Origin: Kineosporia babensis
GTDB taxonomy: Bacteria; Actinomycetota; Actinomycetes; Actinomycetales; Kineosporiaceae
DNA length: 64,000 bases
Assembly: GCF_021129305.1 (NCBI RefSeq)
Contig: NZ_JAJOMB010000008.1
Span: 1-64,000 of the forward strand
Reading direction: 5' to 3'
Shown piece by piece: positions 42,173 to 50,805 of the stretch. The notes under the pieces are model-generated. The model had not been told where the DNA came from and searched no databases. It was given only the letters and a program-made list of their open reading frames with translations. Position 1 is the stretch's first letter, and every line of letters begins with the position of its first letter. Position numbers and translations under genes: made by a program.

Positions 42173-42373
42173 TCGAGTTACCTCGCACCCGCGGCCGGGC
42201 AACGGTTGCCCACCGGAGGGTGGGAGAACGACAGTGACTGAACAGCATCAGAGAGTATCTGCTGCCCGACGCAATGGCCCCATCCAGGACGGATCCCGAC
42301 GCCCGTCCGGGGCGCAGCGTTACCCTCCAGGCTCCGTCCCCGCACGGTTGGTGACCGATGCGTAACGCAGCTC

Positions 42374-44185
42374 TCAGCCGCAGGGGATGGCGGCGACCAT
42401 GAGTGAGCCACCGCGCGAGAGGGTGGAGAACATGATGTCGCCGCCCAGCGCGCGCACCCGGTCCAGCATGCCGGGCAGCTCGGACTCCAGCCGCGACCCG
42501 GCCGGGCGGCGGGAGTCCTGCTCCACCTCGATGGTCAGCACGCCGTCCCGCTCGTGGCCGCGGATGATCACCCGGGAGGCCCCGGGCGCCTCGGCCGTCT
42601 TCAGCGCCGCGCAGATCAGGTAGTACGCGGTCTCTTCGGTGGCCGCCGGGAAGCGCCCGGTGGGCAGGCTGGCCTCGACCTCGATCGGCTGCTGATCGGC
42701 CACCGCGTCGATCGCCGCGGACAGCCCGGCCTGGCTGAGCACCGCCGGGTGGATGCCCCGGGCCAGGTCGCGCAGCTCGTTCAGGGCCAGCGCGATTTCC
42801 TGGTTCATCTGCCGCAGCCGCTCCCGCGCCGCCTCGGACAGCTGCGGGCGGTCGGAGGCGGCCAGCACCAGGCGCAGCGCCAGCAGCCGCTGCTGGGCGC
42901 CGTCGTGCAGGTCGCGCTCGACCCGGCGGCGTTCGGCCACCCCGGCCTGGACCGCCTGCATCCGCACCGCCCGGACCTGGCTGAGCCGGCCCAGCACGGC
43001 GGCCTGCAGTTGGGCGTTCTCCAGGGCCAGACCGCTGGCGGCCAGGGCGTTCGAGAGCACCAGCGGATGCCGGCGCAGGCCCGGGTCGGCATCGATCACC
43101 GCCAGTGGCTCTCCGGTGGGCTCGGTGACCGGCATGACCAGCCGGTCCTCGTCCTCGGCGGGCGGCCCGGCCGGGGCCCCGGTGACGTCCACGTGGGCGT
43201 TCAGCTCGGGCGCCCAGTAGCGCACCCGCAGCGTGGCGTCGCGCAGGGCCGTGCGCAGCGCGGTCTGCACCGCCTCGGGGGTGGGGCGGCGCTGGACCTG
43301 CTGGATCAGGGTGAGCACGGCGTTGTCGGCCAGCCGCCGGCGCACCACGCTGATCAGGAAAGCCAGGGGGATCACTGCGAGGGCGGCCGGCTGCAGCGCG
43401 TACACCCGGTCCATGGTCTGCCCGGTGAGGCCGAGCAGCTTGGCCACCGGCACCGCGCCCACCGCCACCGCGATCACCGGGGAGGCGAGGGCCATCGGGG
43501 CCAGCAGCTCGCGGTCCAGGCCGCGCATCCGCCGGATCCGCAGCACCCACAGCAGCAGGAAGCCGCCGATCACGAGCACCTGCAGCGGCCGCAGCACGGT
43601 GCCGATGGCAACGTTGAACTCGCGGTCCGCGATCAGCGTGATCCACCAGGTGTCCGGCTGGTAGCCGCGCCACTGCGGGCGGGCGGTCAGGGTCTCGGCC
43701 AGGATGCCGCCGACCGCGACCCCGGCCAGGATCCGGACGAAGACCCGTTCCAGCCGGCTGAGCAGGGCCGGGTCGGGGTAGCGGAACATCGCCCAGGCGG
43801 CCAGGGAGAGGGCCAGGTAGCTGGCCGGGCCGGAGATGAAGGGCAGCGGGCCGATCGCCCACTCCTCGCTCCAGCCCAGGGCCCAGAACTGGCCGGCCAG
43901 CACCAGGAGGACGGCGGTGCGCCGGTGGCCGGGCTCGTCCCAGAGGATCACCCCGGCCCCGCTGAACATCGCGGTGAACAGGATGCTGCCGGCCGCCACA
44001 TCGGGGGAGACCTGCCACAGCGGGCCGAAGATCAGGGCGCCGGAGGCGGTCAGGACGGCGGTGACGGCCAGGGTGCGCGACCACTGCCGGCTCGCCGAGG
44101 CCGGAGTCGGCGGGCGTTGCGACGTCGGGGCGATGGACGTCGTCCTCACCGTATTCACCCTGTTGGCCCAGCCGAACTCGGACAA
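42374..44185 (-). CDS. Membrane histidine kinase with intact His but degenerate ATPase
   Basis: 603 residues, TTG start (GTG at 44158 also possible). Layout is as for the neighbouring kinase: ~8 membrane helices (40-290), GAF-like region, and HisKA_3 with the canonical ERDLHDGAQQRLLALRL (H427). The ATPase domain is damaged: the N-box reads CAALKTAEAPGASRV (conserved E and the Mg-binding N are gone), the DDGxGG lid motif reads EQDSRRPAG, and the GxGL loop reads ESELPGML. It probably cannot bind ATP on its own, but could receive a phosphate from the intact ATPase of its neighbour. Sequence similarity suggests the two arose by duplication. Confidence 0.88.
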   Translation of the reverse strand: MSEFGWANRVNTVRTTSIAPTSQRPPTPASASRQWSRTLAVTAVLTASGALIFGPLWQVSPDVAAGSILFTAMFSGAGVILWDEPGHRRTAVLLVLAGQFWALGWSEEWAIGPLPFISGPASYLALSLAAWAMFRYPDPALLSRLERVFVRILAGVAVGGILAETLTARPQWRGYQPDTWWITLIADREFNVAIGTVLRPLQVLVIGGFLLLWVLRIRRMRGLDRELLAPMALASPVIAVAVGAVPVAKLLGLTGQTMDRVYALQPAALAVIPLAFLISVVRRRLADNAVLTLIQQVQRRPTPEAVQTALRTALRDATLRVRYWAPELNAHVDVTGAPAGPPAEDEDRLVMPVTEPTGEPLAVIDADPGLRRHPLVLSNALAASGLALENAQLQAAVLGRLSQVRAVRMQAVQAGVAERRRVERDLHDGAQQRLLALRLVLAASDRPQLSEAARERLRQMNQEIALALNELRDLARGIHPAVLSQAGLSAAIDAVADQQPIEVEASLPTGRFPAATEETAYYLICAALKTAEAPGASRVIIRGHERDGVLTIEVEQDSRRPAGSRLESELPGMLDRVRALGGDIMFSTLSRGGSLMVAAIPCG

Positions 44186-44265
44186 GAGGGATATCCCCTG
44201 TTTCGGCCACGTTGAAGTCGGCTCAGATTGTTGAAGCTGACACGTAGCGGTGTCAGCCTGGGCGC

Positions 44266-44691
44266 ATGCCCACCCTCCGCGGTCCCGGGATCGACGACCG
44301 CTTCGACTCCACCGACCTGGACGACATCCGGCAACGCATTGTCACGCCCGTCCTGGAAGGGTTGCTGCGGCCGGGCGAACTGCAGAGCGTGGACCTCGGC
44401 CGCGGACCGGCCCGCCAGATCTGGCTGCAGGTCCGGGCCGCGGACCGCAGCTGGCGGGCCGCCCTCTGGTTCGGCCCGGAGGACGACCCGCAGGAGACGC
44501 TCGGTGAGGTGGCCTACTACCTGGCCGACCGACTGGAGGACTGGGTCTGCGCCGACGTGGCCTGGGGTGAGCAGCGGATCGCCGACATCCGCATTCCGGC
44601 CCGGGATCGTCGCAACCGGCGTTCCGCGGGTTCCCAGACGTCCCGCGGTTCTCATCGTCCGAATATAAGGCGAGCGGACGGCGCCGCATAA
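44266..44691 (+). CDS. Small hypothetical protein
   Basis: 141 residues, ATG start, with good third-position GC. The first ~115 residues are an ordered mix of helices and strands (DDIRQRIVTPVLEGLL, RQIWLQVRA, WRAALWFGPEDDP, EVAYYLADRLEDWVCADVAWGEQRI). The last ~28 residues are basic and Ser/Arg-rich, likely disordered. I do not recognise a family. Its stop codon lies inside the loop of the terminator hairpin at 44674-44702. It is divergent from the histidine-kinase gene. Confidence 0.65.
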   Translation: MPTLRGPGIDDRFDSTDLDDIRQRIVTPVLEGLLRPGELQSVDLGRGPARQIWLQVRAADRSWRAALWFGPEDDPQETLGEVAYYLADRLEDWVCADVAWGEQRIADIRIPARDRRNRRSAGSQTSRGSHRPNIRRADGAA

Positions 44692-44702
44692 GCGCCGTCC
44701 GC
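44674..44702. terminator. Bidirectional hairpin between convergent genes
   Basis: An 11-bp perfect stem (44674-44684 with 44692-44702) has the stop codon of the upstream gene in its 7-base loop. It could end both convergent transcripts; T-runs are weak. Confidence 0.6.
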
Positions 44703-44719
44703 CCAGTACCTCAGCTTCC

Positions 44720-45895
44720 TCAGCGCACCGATTCCCCGCCCCGGGGCCCACCGTGGCCGGGCATGCTCGGGATCGCCTCGCGCGGGGTGGAGGCGTCGGA
44801 CCAGCGCAGCACCGCCCCGATCCCGTCGTTCAGCCGGGGTGTGTCGGCCTCCAGCAGGGTGATGCCGGTGTCCGAGGCCAGCGCGGCCCAGGCCAGCGCG
44901 GTGTCGGCGCGCACCCTGACCGGTTCGGCCGCGCCCATCGCCCGTACCTCGTCGGCGGCCTCGGCGATCTGCAGCGGTTCGTCGCCGACCCACAGGTGGT
45001 AGGTCGAGGACGGGTTGTCGTGCAGCAGGATCTCGTCGGCCTGACCGCGGCGGATCACCTCCACCACATCACCCAGGCCGGAGACCGCGGTGTCCTGCCG
45101 CCCCTCCCCCAGCCGGAAACGTTCGGCCAGATCGTTCTCCTGAGCGGCCTGGTGCTCCGAGACCGCCGCCGCGACCGCCTCGTTCACGGCCTCGCCGGAG
45201 ATGCCGTCGGCCCGGCCACCAGTACCCAGCCGCCGGGTGACGGTAGCGGCCTCGGTGCCGAGATGGCCCAGGAAGTGCGACACCGCCTTGTCGTCGCCGC
45301 CGACCAGCACCAGGTCCGGCCGGTGCCGGCGGTGCAGCCGGCCGACGGTCTCGGCGACCGCTGCGGCGTTGCGCTCCCAGGAGTCCTCGGCCCGGTTCTG
45401 AAAACGATGTTGCGAGTAGCTGTCTCCGGGCGACTTGCGCAGTTCGTCGTGACCGCCCTCGACTTCGATCCGCTCGACCGGATCGCCCGGTTCACCGTGC
45501 AGTTCGAGATCGGCGCCGGCCCGGTCGATCTTCACCAGCAGATAGGACGTCGTGCCCCGCCGGGCCCGCACGGCCGGCATCAGCGCCGGGGCCACACCCC
45601 AGCTGATCACCGTCTGCTCCGGGGCCCGGGGCAGGGGCACGTCGAGCACCAGCCCGTCCTCGGCGGTGGCCACGAGAAGTCTTCCTGGCGGCCCGGGTTC
45701 GGCCTCGGTCACCGCCGAGGCGATCGCATCGGCCACCGATTCGGGGGCACCCTGACCGGTCAGGTTCCGCCGGGCGTTCTCCCAGCGGATCGCCGCTCCG
45801 GCCGCCCCGGCCTCGTCCGGCCGGGAGGTGTCGAGGGCCACGGTGGCGTAGGGGCCACTGTGACCGAGCAGTCCGTGCCAGTGATTCAGCTTCAC
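44720..45895 (-). CDS. Vms1/Ankzf1-like (Rv2629 family) protein
   Basis: 391 residues, cytoplasmic. The sequence follows the actinobacterial Rv2629/baeRF pattern: VALDTSRPDEAGA at the N-terminus, PGRLLVATAEDGLVLDVPLP, SYLLVKIDRAGADL, KSPGDSYSQHRFQNRAEDSWERNAAAVAETV with the Gln motif region used by release-factor-like Vms1 enzymes, and VLVGGDDKAVSHFL. In eukaryotes Vms1 releases peptides from stalled ribosomes; the bacterial proteins are thought to act in ribosome rescue or hypoxia response, which remains unproven. It is transcribed alone. Confidence 0.8.
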   Translation of the reverse strand: MKLNHWHGLLGHSGPYATVALDTSRPDEAGAAGAAIRWENARRNLTGQGAPESVADAIASAVTEAEPGPPGRLLVATAEDGLVLDVPLPRAPEQTVISWGVAPALMPAVRARRGTTSYLLVKIDRAGADLELHGEPGDPVERIEVEGGHDELRKSPGDSYSQHRFQNRAEDSWERNAAAVAETVGRLHRRHRPDLVLVGGDDKAVSHFLGHLGTEAATVTRRLGTGGRADGISGEAVNEAVAAAVSEHQAAQENDLAERFRLGEGRQDTAVSGLGDVVEVIRRGQADEILLHDNPSSTYHLWVGDEPLQIAEAADEVRAMGAAEPVRVRADTALAWAALASDTGITLLEADTPRLNDGIGAVLRWSDASTPREAIPSMPGHGGPRGGESVR

Positions 45896-45972
45896 GGCGC
45901 TCCTCTCTCAGGCATCGCTTGCGCCCTCGACCCTAGCCAGACCCGCAGCGCTCGCAGGTTCAGGTGACCCGG

Positions 45973-46371
45973 TCAGCCCCGGTACCGGAAACCGTCCAGA
46001 AAACGCCGGAACACCCCGCCTTCAGGGGGTAACGGAGCCGCCGGGGCCGGGGCGGTGCGGCGCTGGGTGGCGATCGGCTGGTCGTAGTCGGTTCGCGAGA
46101 TGGCGTCGACCACCTGGGCCTCGTCGAAGTCCTCCGACCCGGGAATCGTGGGCACGAAGCCGACCAGCACCCCGTTGCGCATCACCTGGGCCTCCAGCCC
46201 GGCCGAGCCGTCGGTGTCCCAGATCGCCTCGCGGCCTTCGGTGATCTTGATCCAGAGGCCGAACTGGTAGACGCCGGCCTTCTCCATCCGGGCATCCACG
46301 CCTCGTGCCCGCAACGCATCCACCACACGCCGGGCCCGGTTCTCTTCCATGCGCATCACGTAACCCGCCAT
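45973..46371 (-). CDS. Conserved hypothetical protein
   Basis: 132 residues from the ATG at 46371 (other in-frame ATGs at 46356 and 46350). The N-terminal part MEENRARRVVDALRARGVDARMEKAGVYQFGLWIKIT is an amphipathic alpha/beta module; the C-terminal tail is Pro-rich and ends in FRRFLDGFRYRG. No family recognised. It is divergent from the expansin-like gene with about 105 bp between starts. Confidence 0.65.
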   Translation of the reverse strand: MAGYVMRMEENRARRVVDALRARGVDARMEKAGVYQFGLWIKITEGREAIWDTDGSAGLEAQVMRNGVLVGFVPTIPGSEDFDEAQVVDAISRTDYDQPIATQRRTAPAPAAPLPPEGGVFRRFLDGFRYRG

Positions 46372-46476
46372 ACCTGGGAAACGTCTGGAAGTTCGCTGCA
46401 CAGATCATCCGGTACTGCGCATCCTTAACCCGGACAGAAGGTACGCCTGAGGCCGGGACGGCCAGGCTCACCGACC

Positions 46477-47436
46477 GTGTCCCGAAAGAAGCTTGATCTC
46501 CGTGCCGTGTCGGCCCTGGTCGCGTTCGCCGTGCTGGCAGTGACCGGTGGTGTCTTCTACGCCCAGTCCGGTTCGGACCCGGGCCCTGCGCAGGCGTCGC
46601 TGATCCTGTCCCAGCCCGACCTTGCGATGAGCACGCAGGAAGCGCCGGAGCCCTCGCCCACGGATGCCCCGGTGAAGAAGAAGGCCGAACCCGAGGAGAA
46701 GCCGGCCAAGCAGGCCGTGGCCACCTCCGCGGAAGAGACCACCGAAGAGGCTGCCCCGAAGGCCGAACCGAAGCCGAAGAAGGCCTCCAGCGACTCGGGC
46801 CGATCGGTGGCGGCCGCCGGCGCGGCGAGCGACCGGATCAAGTTCGGCCAGACCTACACCGGCATCGCCACCTTCTACGGGGCCACCGGCGCGGGCAACT
46901 GCTCGTACGAGCCCACCGGCGATCTGATGGTGGCCGCGATGAACCAGCAGGACTACGAGGGCTCGCAGGCCTGCGGCGCCTTCGTGGACGTCACCGGGCC
47001 CAAGGGCAACACCGTCCGGGTCAAGATCGTCGACCGCTGCCCGGAGTGCGCACCCGGCCACATCGACCTGTCGGCCGAGGCCTTCGCCAAACTGGCCGAG
47101 CCGGTCGAGGGCCGGATCGACATCAGCTGGAAACTGGTCAGCCCCAGCCTTTCCGGGCCGGTGAAGTACGTGTACAAGGAGGGTTCCACCCAGTGGTGGT
47201 GCAGCATCCAGGTGCGCAACCACCGCAACCCGATCCGCTCGGTCGAGCTCAAGGGCAAGAACGGCTGGATCACCCTGCCGCGCGAAATGCACAACTACTT
47301 CACCTCGGCCGGCGGTGAGGGCTGCGGCGGCGAGGTCCGGATCACCGACGTGCAGGGCAACCGGCTCACCGACAGCGGCATCAAGGTCACTCCCAACCAG
47401 GAACAGGCCGGCGCGCAGCAGCTCCCCGCCGCCTGA
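46477..47436 (+). CDS. Secreted expansin-like (EXLX1-type) protein
   Basis: 319 residues, GTG start. A signal/anchor helix (ALVAFAVLAVTGGVFYA) is followed by a ~75-residue Glu/Lys/Pro-rich linker. From ~128 comes a double-psi beta-barrel: GIATFYGATGAGNCSYEP, QACGAFVDV, VKIVDRCPECAPGHIDLSAEAF (the HxD and catalytic-like Asp of expansins). Then a C-terminal domain with aromatic residues TQWWCSIQVRNH and CGGEVRI for polysaccharide binding. Bacterial expansins loosen cellulose without hydrolysis and aid plant colonisation. Role for this organism is inferred. Confidence 0.85.
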   Translation: MSRKKLDLRAVSALVAFAVLAVTGGVFYAQSGSDPGPAQASLILSQPDLAMSTQEAPEPSPTDAPVKKKAEPEEKPAKQAVATSAEETTEEAAPKAEPKPKKASSDSGRSVAAAGAASDRIKFGQTYTGIATFYGATGAGNCSYEPTGDLMVAAMNQQDYEGSQACGAFVDVTGPKGNTVRVKIVDRCPECAPGHIDLSAEAFAKLAEPVEGRIDISWKLVSPSLSGPVKYVYKEGSTQWWCSIQVRNHRNPIRSVELKGKNGWITLPREMHNYFTSAGGEGCGGEVRITDVQGNRLTDSGIKVTPNQEQAGAQQLPAA

Positions 47437-47500
47437 GCCAACCCGGACGTACGGCCCGGTTCCCCGGTCAGGGGAGCCGGGCCGTCCCCTATTTGCCGCC

Positions 47501-47528
47501 TTGACGTATGCCTATATGGGAATACGAT
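47501..47528 (+). promoter_or_regulatory. Promoter with overlapping palindrome, probably leaderless
   Basis: TTGACG (47501-47506) and TACGAT (47523-47528) are separated by 16 bp, placing the transcription start at or next to the ATG at 47535. The spacer holds an imperfect palindrome CGTAT…ATACG centred on CCTATATGG (47505-47526). It suits autorepression by the ArsR-type product. Confidence 0.6.
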
Positions 47529-47534
47529 TGGGCC

Positions 47535-47882
47535 ATGGCCAGGGCAGCGACCACGACCGATGCGTTCAACGCGGTGGCCGAGCCCCGCCGACGGCAGATT
47601 CTGCAACTGCTGGCCCAGGGCGAACGACCGGTGGGTGAGCTGGCCGATCTGACCGAGCTGGCCCAGCCGGTGGTCTCGAAGCACCTGCGGGTGCTGCGCG
47701 AGGTGGGCCTGGTCACCGTGCAGGAGCAGGGGCGGCAGCGGGTGTACCGGCTGAACGTGGCCCCGCTGCGCGAGATCCAGTCCTGGCTGGCATCTTTCGA
47801 GCAGCTCTGGCAGGAGCGGTTCGACGCGATGGACAGCGTGCTGGAAGACCTCCAACGACAGGAAAAGGGGCAGGGACAATGA
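47535..47882 (+). CDS. ArsR-family winged-helix repressor
   Basis: 115 residues. The start is the ATG at 47535, immediately downstream of the promoter; an ATG at 47508 would lie inside the promoter. The HTH PVGELADLTELAQPVVSKHLRVLREVGLVTV followed by a wing QEQGRQRVYRLN is typical. No Cys pair for metals is present, so it belongs to the non-metal ArsR group that pairs with an Aha1/SRPBCC partner. Stop and start of the next gene overlap (ATGA). Confidence 0.9.
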   Translation: MARAATTTDAFNAVAEPRRRQILQLLAQGERPVGELADLTELAQPVVSKHLRVLREVGLVTVQEQGRQRVYRLNVAPLREIQSWLASFEQLWQERFDAMDSVLEDLQRQEKGQGQ

Positions 47883-48367
47883 CGGTTACACCCACCACCG
47901 GGACGGCGAAGGTCGAGCTCCCGAGCGAGACCACCATCCTGATCACCCGCCGGTTCGCCGCACCGAAAGCCCTGGTCTGGCGCGCCTACACCGAGCCCGA
48001 GCTGATCAAGCGCTGGTGGGCCGGGGAGAAGGGCGAGGTCACCCTGGTCGAGTCCGACTTCCGGGTGGGTGGGCGCTGGCGCCAGGTGATGGTGGCCGGG
48101 CCCGGCTTCGAGGTGGGCTTCAACGGCGAGTTCCGCGAGATCGTGGAGTTCGAGAAGATCGTCTGCACCGAGACTTTCGAGGGGATGCCGGACGCCTACT
48201 CGGTGAACACCATCTCGTTCGCCGAGGAGGCCGGTCACACCACGCTGACCATGCTGATCGAGCACACCGAGGCCGCGCACCGCGACGCGCACATCAACTC
48301 GGGGATGGAAGAGGGCATGCAGGGCTCGCTGGACGCCCTCGAGCGGGTCGCGATCAGCCTGCGCTGA
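47879..48367 (+). CDS. SRPBCC/AHSA1-domain protein
   Basis: 162 residues, translated together with the ArsR regulator. LITRRFAAPKALVWRAYTEPELIKRWWAGEKG and FRVGGRWRQVMVAGPG plus EIVEFEKIVCTETFEGMPD match Activator-of-Hsp90-ATPase-like START-fold proteins. Such ArsR/AHSA1 pairs are common in soil bacteria; the ligand is unknown. Its 3' end overlaps the convergent GGDEF gene by 14 bp. Confidence 0.88.
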   Translation: MTVTPTTGTAKVELPSETTILITRRFAAPKALVWRAYTEPELIKRWWAGEKGEVTLVESDFRVGGRWRQVMVAGPGFEVGFNGEFREIVEFEKIVCTETFEGMPDAYSVNTISFAEEAGHTTLTMLIEHTEAAHRDAHINSGMEEGMQGSLDALERVAISLR

Positions 48368-50798
48368 TCACCCGGTCCCGCCCGGAGCGCTTGGCCTCGT
48401 ACAGGGCCGAGTCGGCCCGGTTCATCAGCTCCGGCATGCTCTGGGCGGGATCCCACTCGCAGTAACCGATCGAGATCGACTGGCCGCGCGGCATCGCCAG
48501 GCGGACCCGCTCCAGCACCTGGAAGGCGTCGGCGTCCAGGCAGTTCGGCAGCGCGATCGCGAACTCCTCACCGCCCCAGCGAGCCACCACGTCCACCACC
48601 CGCAACTCCGCCTTGACCGCCTGCGCCACCTCGCGCAGCAGCACGTCTCCCTCCAGGTGCCCGTGCGCGTCGTTGTAGGCCTTGAACCGGTCCACGTCGG
48701 CCACCGCCACCACGAACGGCTCACCGCTGCGCCGAGCCGCGGCGACCAGCACCGACAACCGCTCGTCCCAGGAGCGCCGGTTGGGCAGGCCGGTGAGCGG
48801 GTCGGTGCCGGCCAGGTCCGCGTAGCGGCGCAGCAGGGCGTCGTGCTCCAGGGCGAACGCGGACTCGTCGGCCAGCAGCGAGACCGCCAGCAGCCGGCGG
48901 TCGGACAGGTCGGTGAGCTCGGCGTCCCAGCTCACCGACAGCAGGGCGATCACCTCACCGGCTTTGCGGACCGGTTGGTACAGCAGCGATTTCGCCCCGA
49001 TCATCTTGGCCAGCTGCTGGTTCAGGCCCGGGTGCTCGGCCGCCCGCGGGATGAACAGCGGCTCGCCCTCGCGCCAGACCGCGGCGGTCACCTTCACCTC
49101 GGTCTCCGGGTACACCGTGTCGACCATCCGGGGTTCGGAACATCCGGTGATCATCAGGCTCTCGCCCGGGCCGCGCTCGAACAGGCTGGCCATCTCCGCC
49201 CCGGCGATGTCGATCAGCGCCGTGATGATCGCCTCGCGGGCGTCGTCCCCGGCCAGGATCCGCCGGGTCACCCGGCTGATCGCGGCCAGGTTCTCCTGGC
49301 TGTCGGCCAGTTCCTGCTCGGCCCGGTGCCGGTCGGTGACGTCGAAGACGTGGGCCAGCAGGTGCGGCTCCGGCTCGCCGTCGTCGATCCAGCTCAGCCA
49401 GGCCGAGGCCCAGGCCAGCACCCCGTCGAAGCGCCGGTACCGGACCAGCACCTCCAGACTCTCACCAGGGCGCTGCCTCAGTTCCTGCATCGCCTCCGGG
49501 TGCAGGCGGTTGTCCGCCGGGTGCACGAACTCCGAGCGCAGCCGGCCCACCAGCTCGGACTCCGGCACGCCGAGCAGCCGGCACATCGCCGGGTTGGCCG
49601 ACAGCAGCCGGCCCTCGGTGTCGGTGAGGGTGATGCCCATCGGGGAGCCGTGGAAGATGCTGCGGAAACGTTCCTCCGAACGGGCGATCTTGGCCGCCGA
49701 GGCCACCCGCTCGGTGACCTCCCGCGCAGCGCAGTGAATTTCGAGCTCGCCCCGGTCCGGGTCGTAGAGCGGGGCCAGGGTGCACTCCAGCCAGTGCCAG
49801 ATCCCGTCGGCCGCCAGCACCCGCACCGTGCAGGTCTGCGAGTCGCCCTGGCGCACGGCCTCGATCGCCTCGCGCATCCGTGGCCGGTCGTCCGGGTGCA
49901 CCCGGCTGAGCAGGTTGGCGTCCAGCTCCAGGGTCACGTCCACGCCGAGCACCGAGCTGACCGAGGGGCTGATGTAGGTGATCCGGCCGTCCAGGCTGCA
50001 CCGGGCGATCACGTCGCCGGAGTTCTCGGCCAGCAGCCGGTACTCGCTGCGGGAACGGGCCAGCTGCCGTTGCGCGGCGGTGCGCAGCTCGATCTCGCGG
50101 GCCTGGTCGATGGTCATCCGGCGCAGCTGCAGCTGGCTGGAGACCTGCCGGGCCAGGGCCCGCATCTGCTCGCGCTGCTGCACGCTCAGGGACCACTCGG
50201 TGCTGTGGATGACGCAGATCGTGCCCAGGATCGCGCCGGTCTCGGTGGTGATCGGGAAACCCGCGTAGAAGACCACGTACGGCTCGCCGGTGACGAGCGG
50301 ATTGCCCGCGAAGCGCGGGTCGAGCCGGGCGTCGGGCACCTCCAGTTCCGAGCGGCCGCGCACCACGTGGTCGCAGAAGGCGACGTCCCGCCGGGTGGCG
50401 CACAGGTCGGTGCCGACCTTGGCCTTGAACCACTGGCGCTCGGCATCGACCAGCGTGACCAGGGCGATCGGGCAGCCGGTGAGCTGGGCGGCGAGCGCGA
50501 CCAGGTCGTCGAAACCTTGTTCGGCCGGGCTGTCGAGGATGTCGAGGGTGTGCAGTTCGTCCAGCCGGTTCGCCTCTGCGGCCGAGGACTGCGCCGGGGT
50601 GAACTGCAGCGGCAGGGTGGGCGCGCGCAGAACAGCAGACGGCGCCGGGTCCTCCCGGGGCGTCTGCGCGGCGTTGGCATCACCGGTCTCCATCTCGCAC
50701 CGGGTATCGGCAGCCCCGGCCCGGCGGTGAATACCAGGCAGAACTTCATCCGCAGCGGCGGAGTCTCCTTCGCGCCGGGCGGGCCGGGATGCCATCAT
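48354..50798 (-). CDS. GAF-PAS-PAS-GAF-GGDEF diguanylate cyclase
   Basis: 814 residues, soluble. Domain order: GAF (~85-225, DELHTLDILDSPAEQGFDDLV), PAS (~250-365), PAS (~370-490), GAF-like (~500-640) and GGDEF (from ~TDPLTGLPNRRSW). The active site is GGEEF, with RVVD five residues ahead as an I-site. It makes cyclic di-GMP in response to cytoplasmic signals sensed by the PAS/GAF modules. The start 50798 lies only 7 bp from the divergent zwf start; an internal ATG at 50693 is a possible alternative. Confidence 0.88.
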   Translation of the reverse strand: MMASRPARREGDSAAADEVLPGIHRRAGAADTRCEMETGDANAAQTPREDPAPSAVLRAPTLPLQFTPAQSSAAEANRLDELHTLDILDSPAEQGFDDLVALAAQLTGCPIALVTLVDAERQWFKAKVGTDLCATRRDVAFCDHVVRGRSELEVPDARLDPRFAGNPLVTGEPYVVFYAGFPITTETGAILGTICVIHSTEWSLSVQQREQMRALARQVSSQLQLRRMTIDQAREIELRTAAQRQLARSRSEYRLLAENSGDVIARCSLDGRITYISPSVSSVLGVDVTLELDANLLSRVHPDDRPRMREAIEAVRQGDSQTCTVRVLAADGIWHWLECTLAPLYDPDRGELEIHCAAREVTERVASAAKIARSEERFRSIFHGSPMGITLTDTEGRLLSANPAMCRLLGVPESELVGRLRSEFVHPADNRLHPEAMQELRQRPGESLEVLVRYRRFDGVLAWASAWLSWIDDGEPEPHLLAHVFDVTDRHRAEQELADSQENLAAISRVTRRILAGDDAREAIITALIDIAGAEMASLFERGPGESLMITGCSEPRMVDTVYPETEVKVTAAVWREGEPLFIPRAAEHPGLNQQLAKMIGAKSLLYQPVRKAGEVIALLSVSWDAELTDLSDRRLLAVSLLADESAFALEHDALLRRYADLAGTDPLTGLPNRRSWDERLSVLVAAARRSGEPFVVAVADVDRFKAYNDAHGHLEGDVLLREVAQAVKAELRVVDVVARWGGEEFAIALPNCLDADAFQVLERVRLAMPRGQSISIGYCEWDPAQSMPELMNRADSALYEAKRSGRDRVISAG

Positions 50799-50805
50799 CG
50801 AAGCT

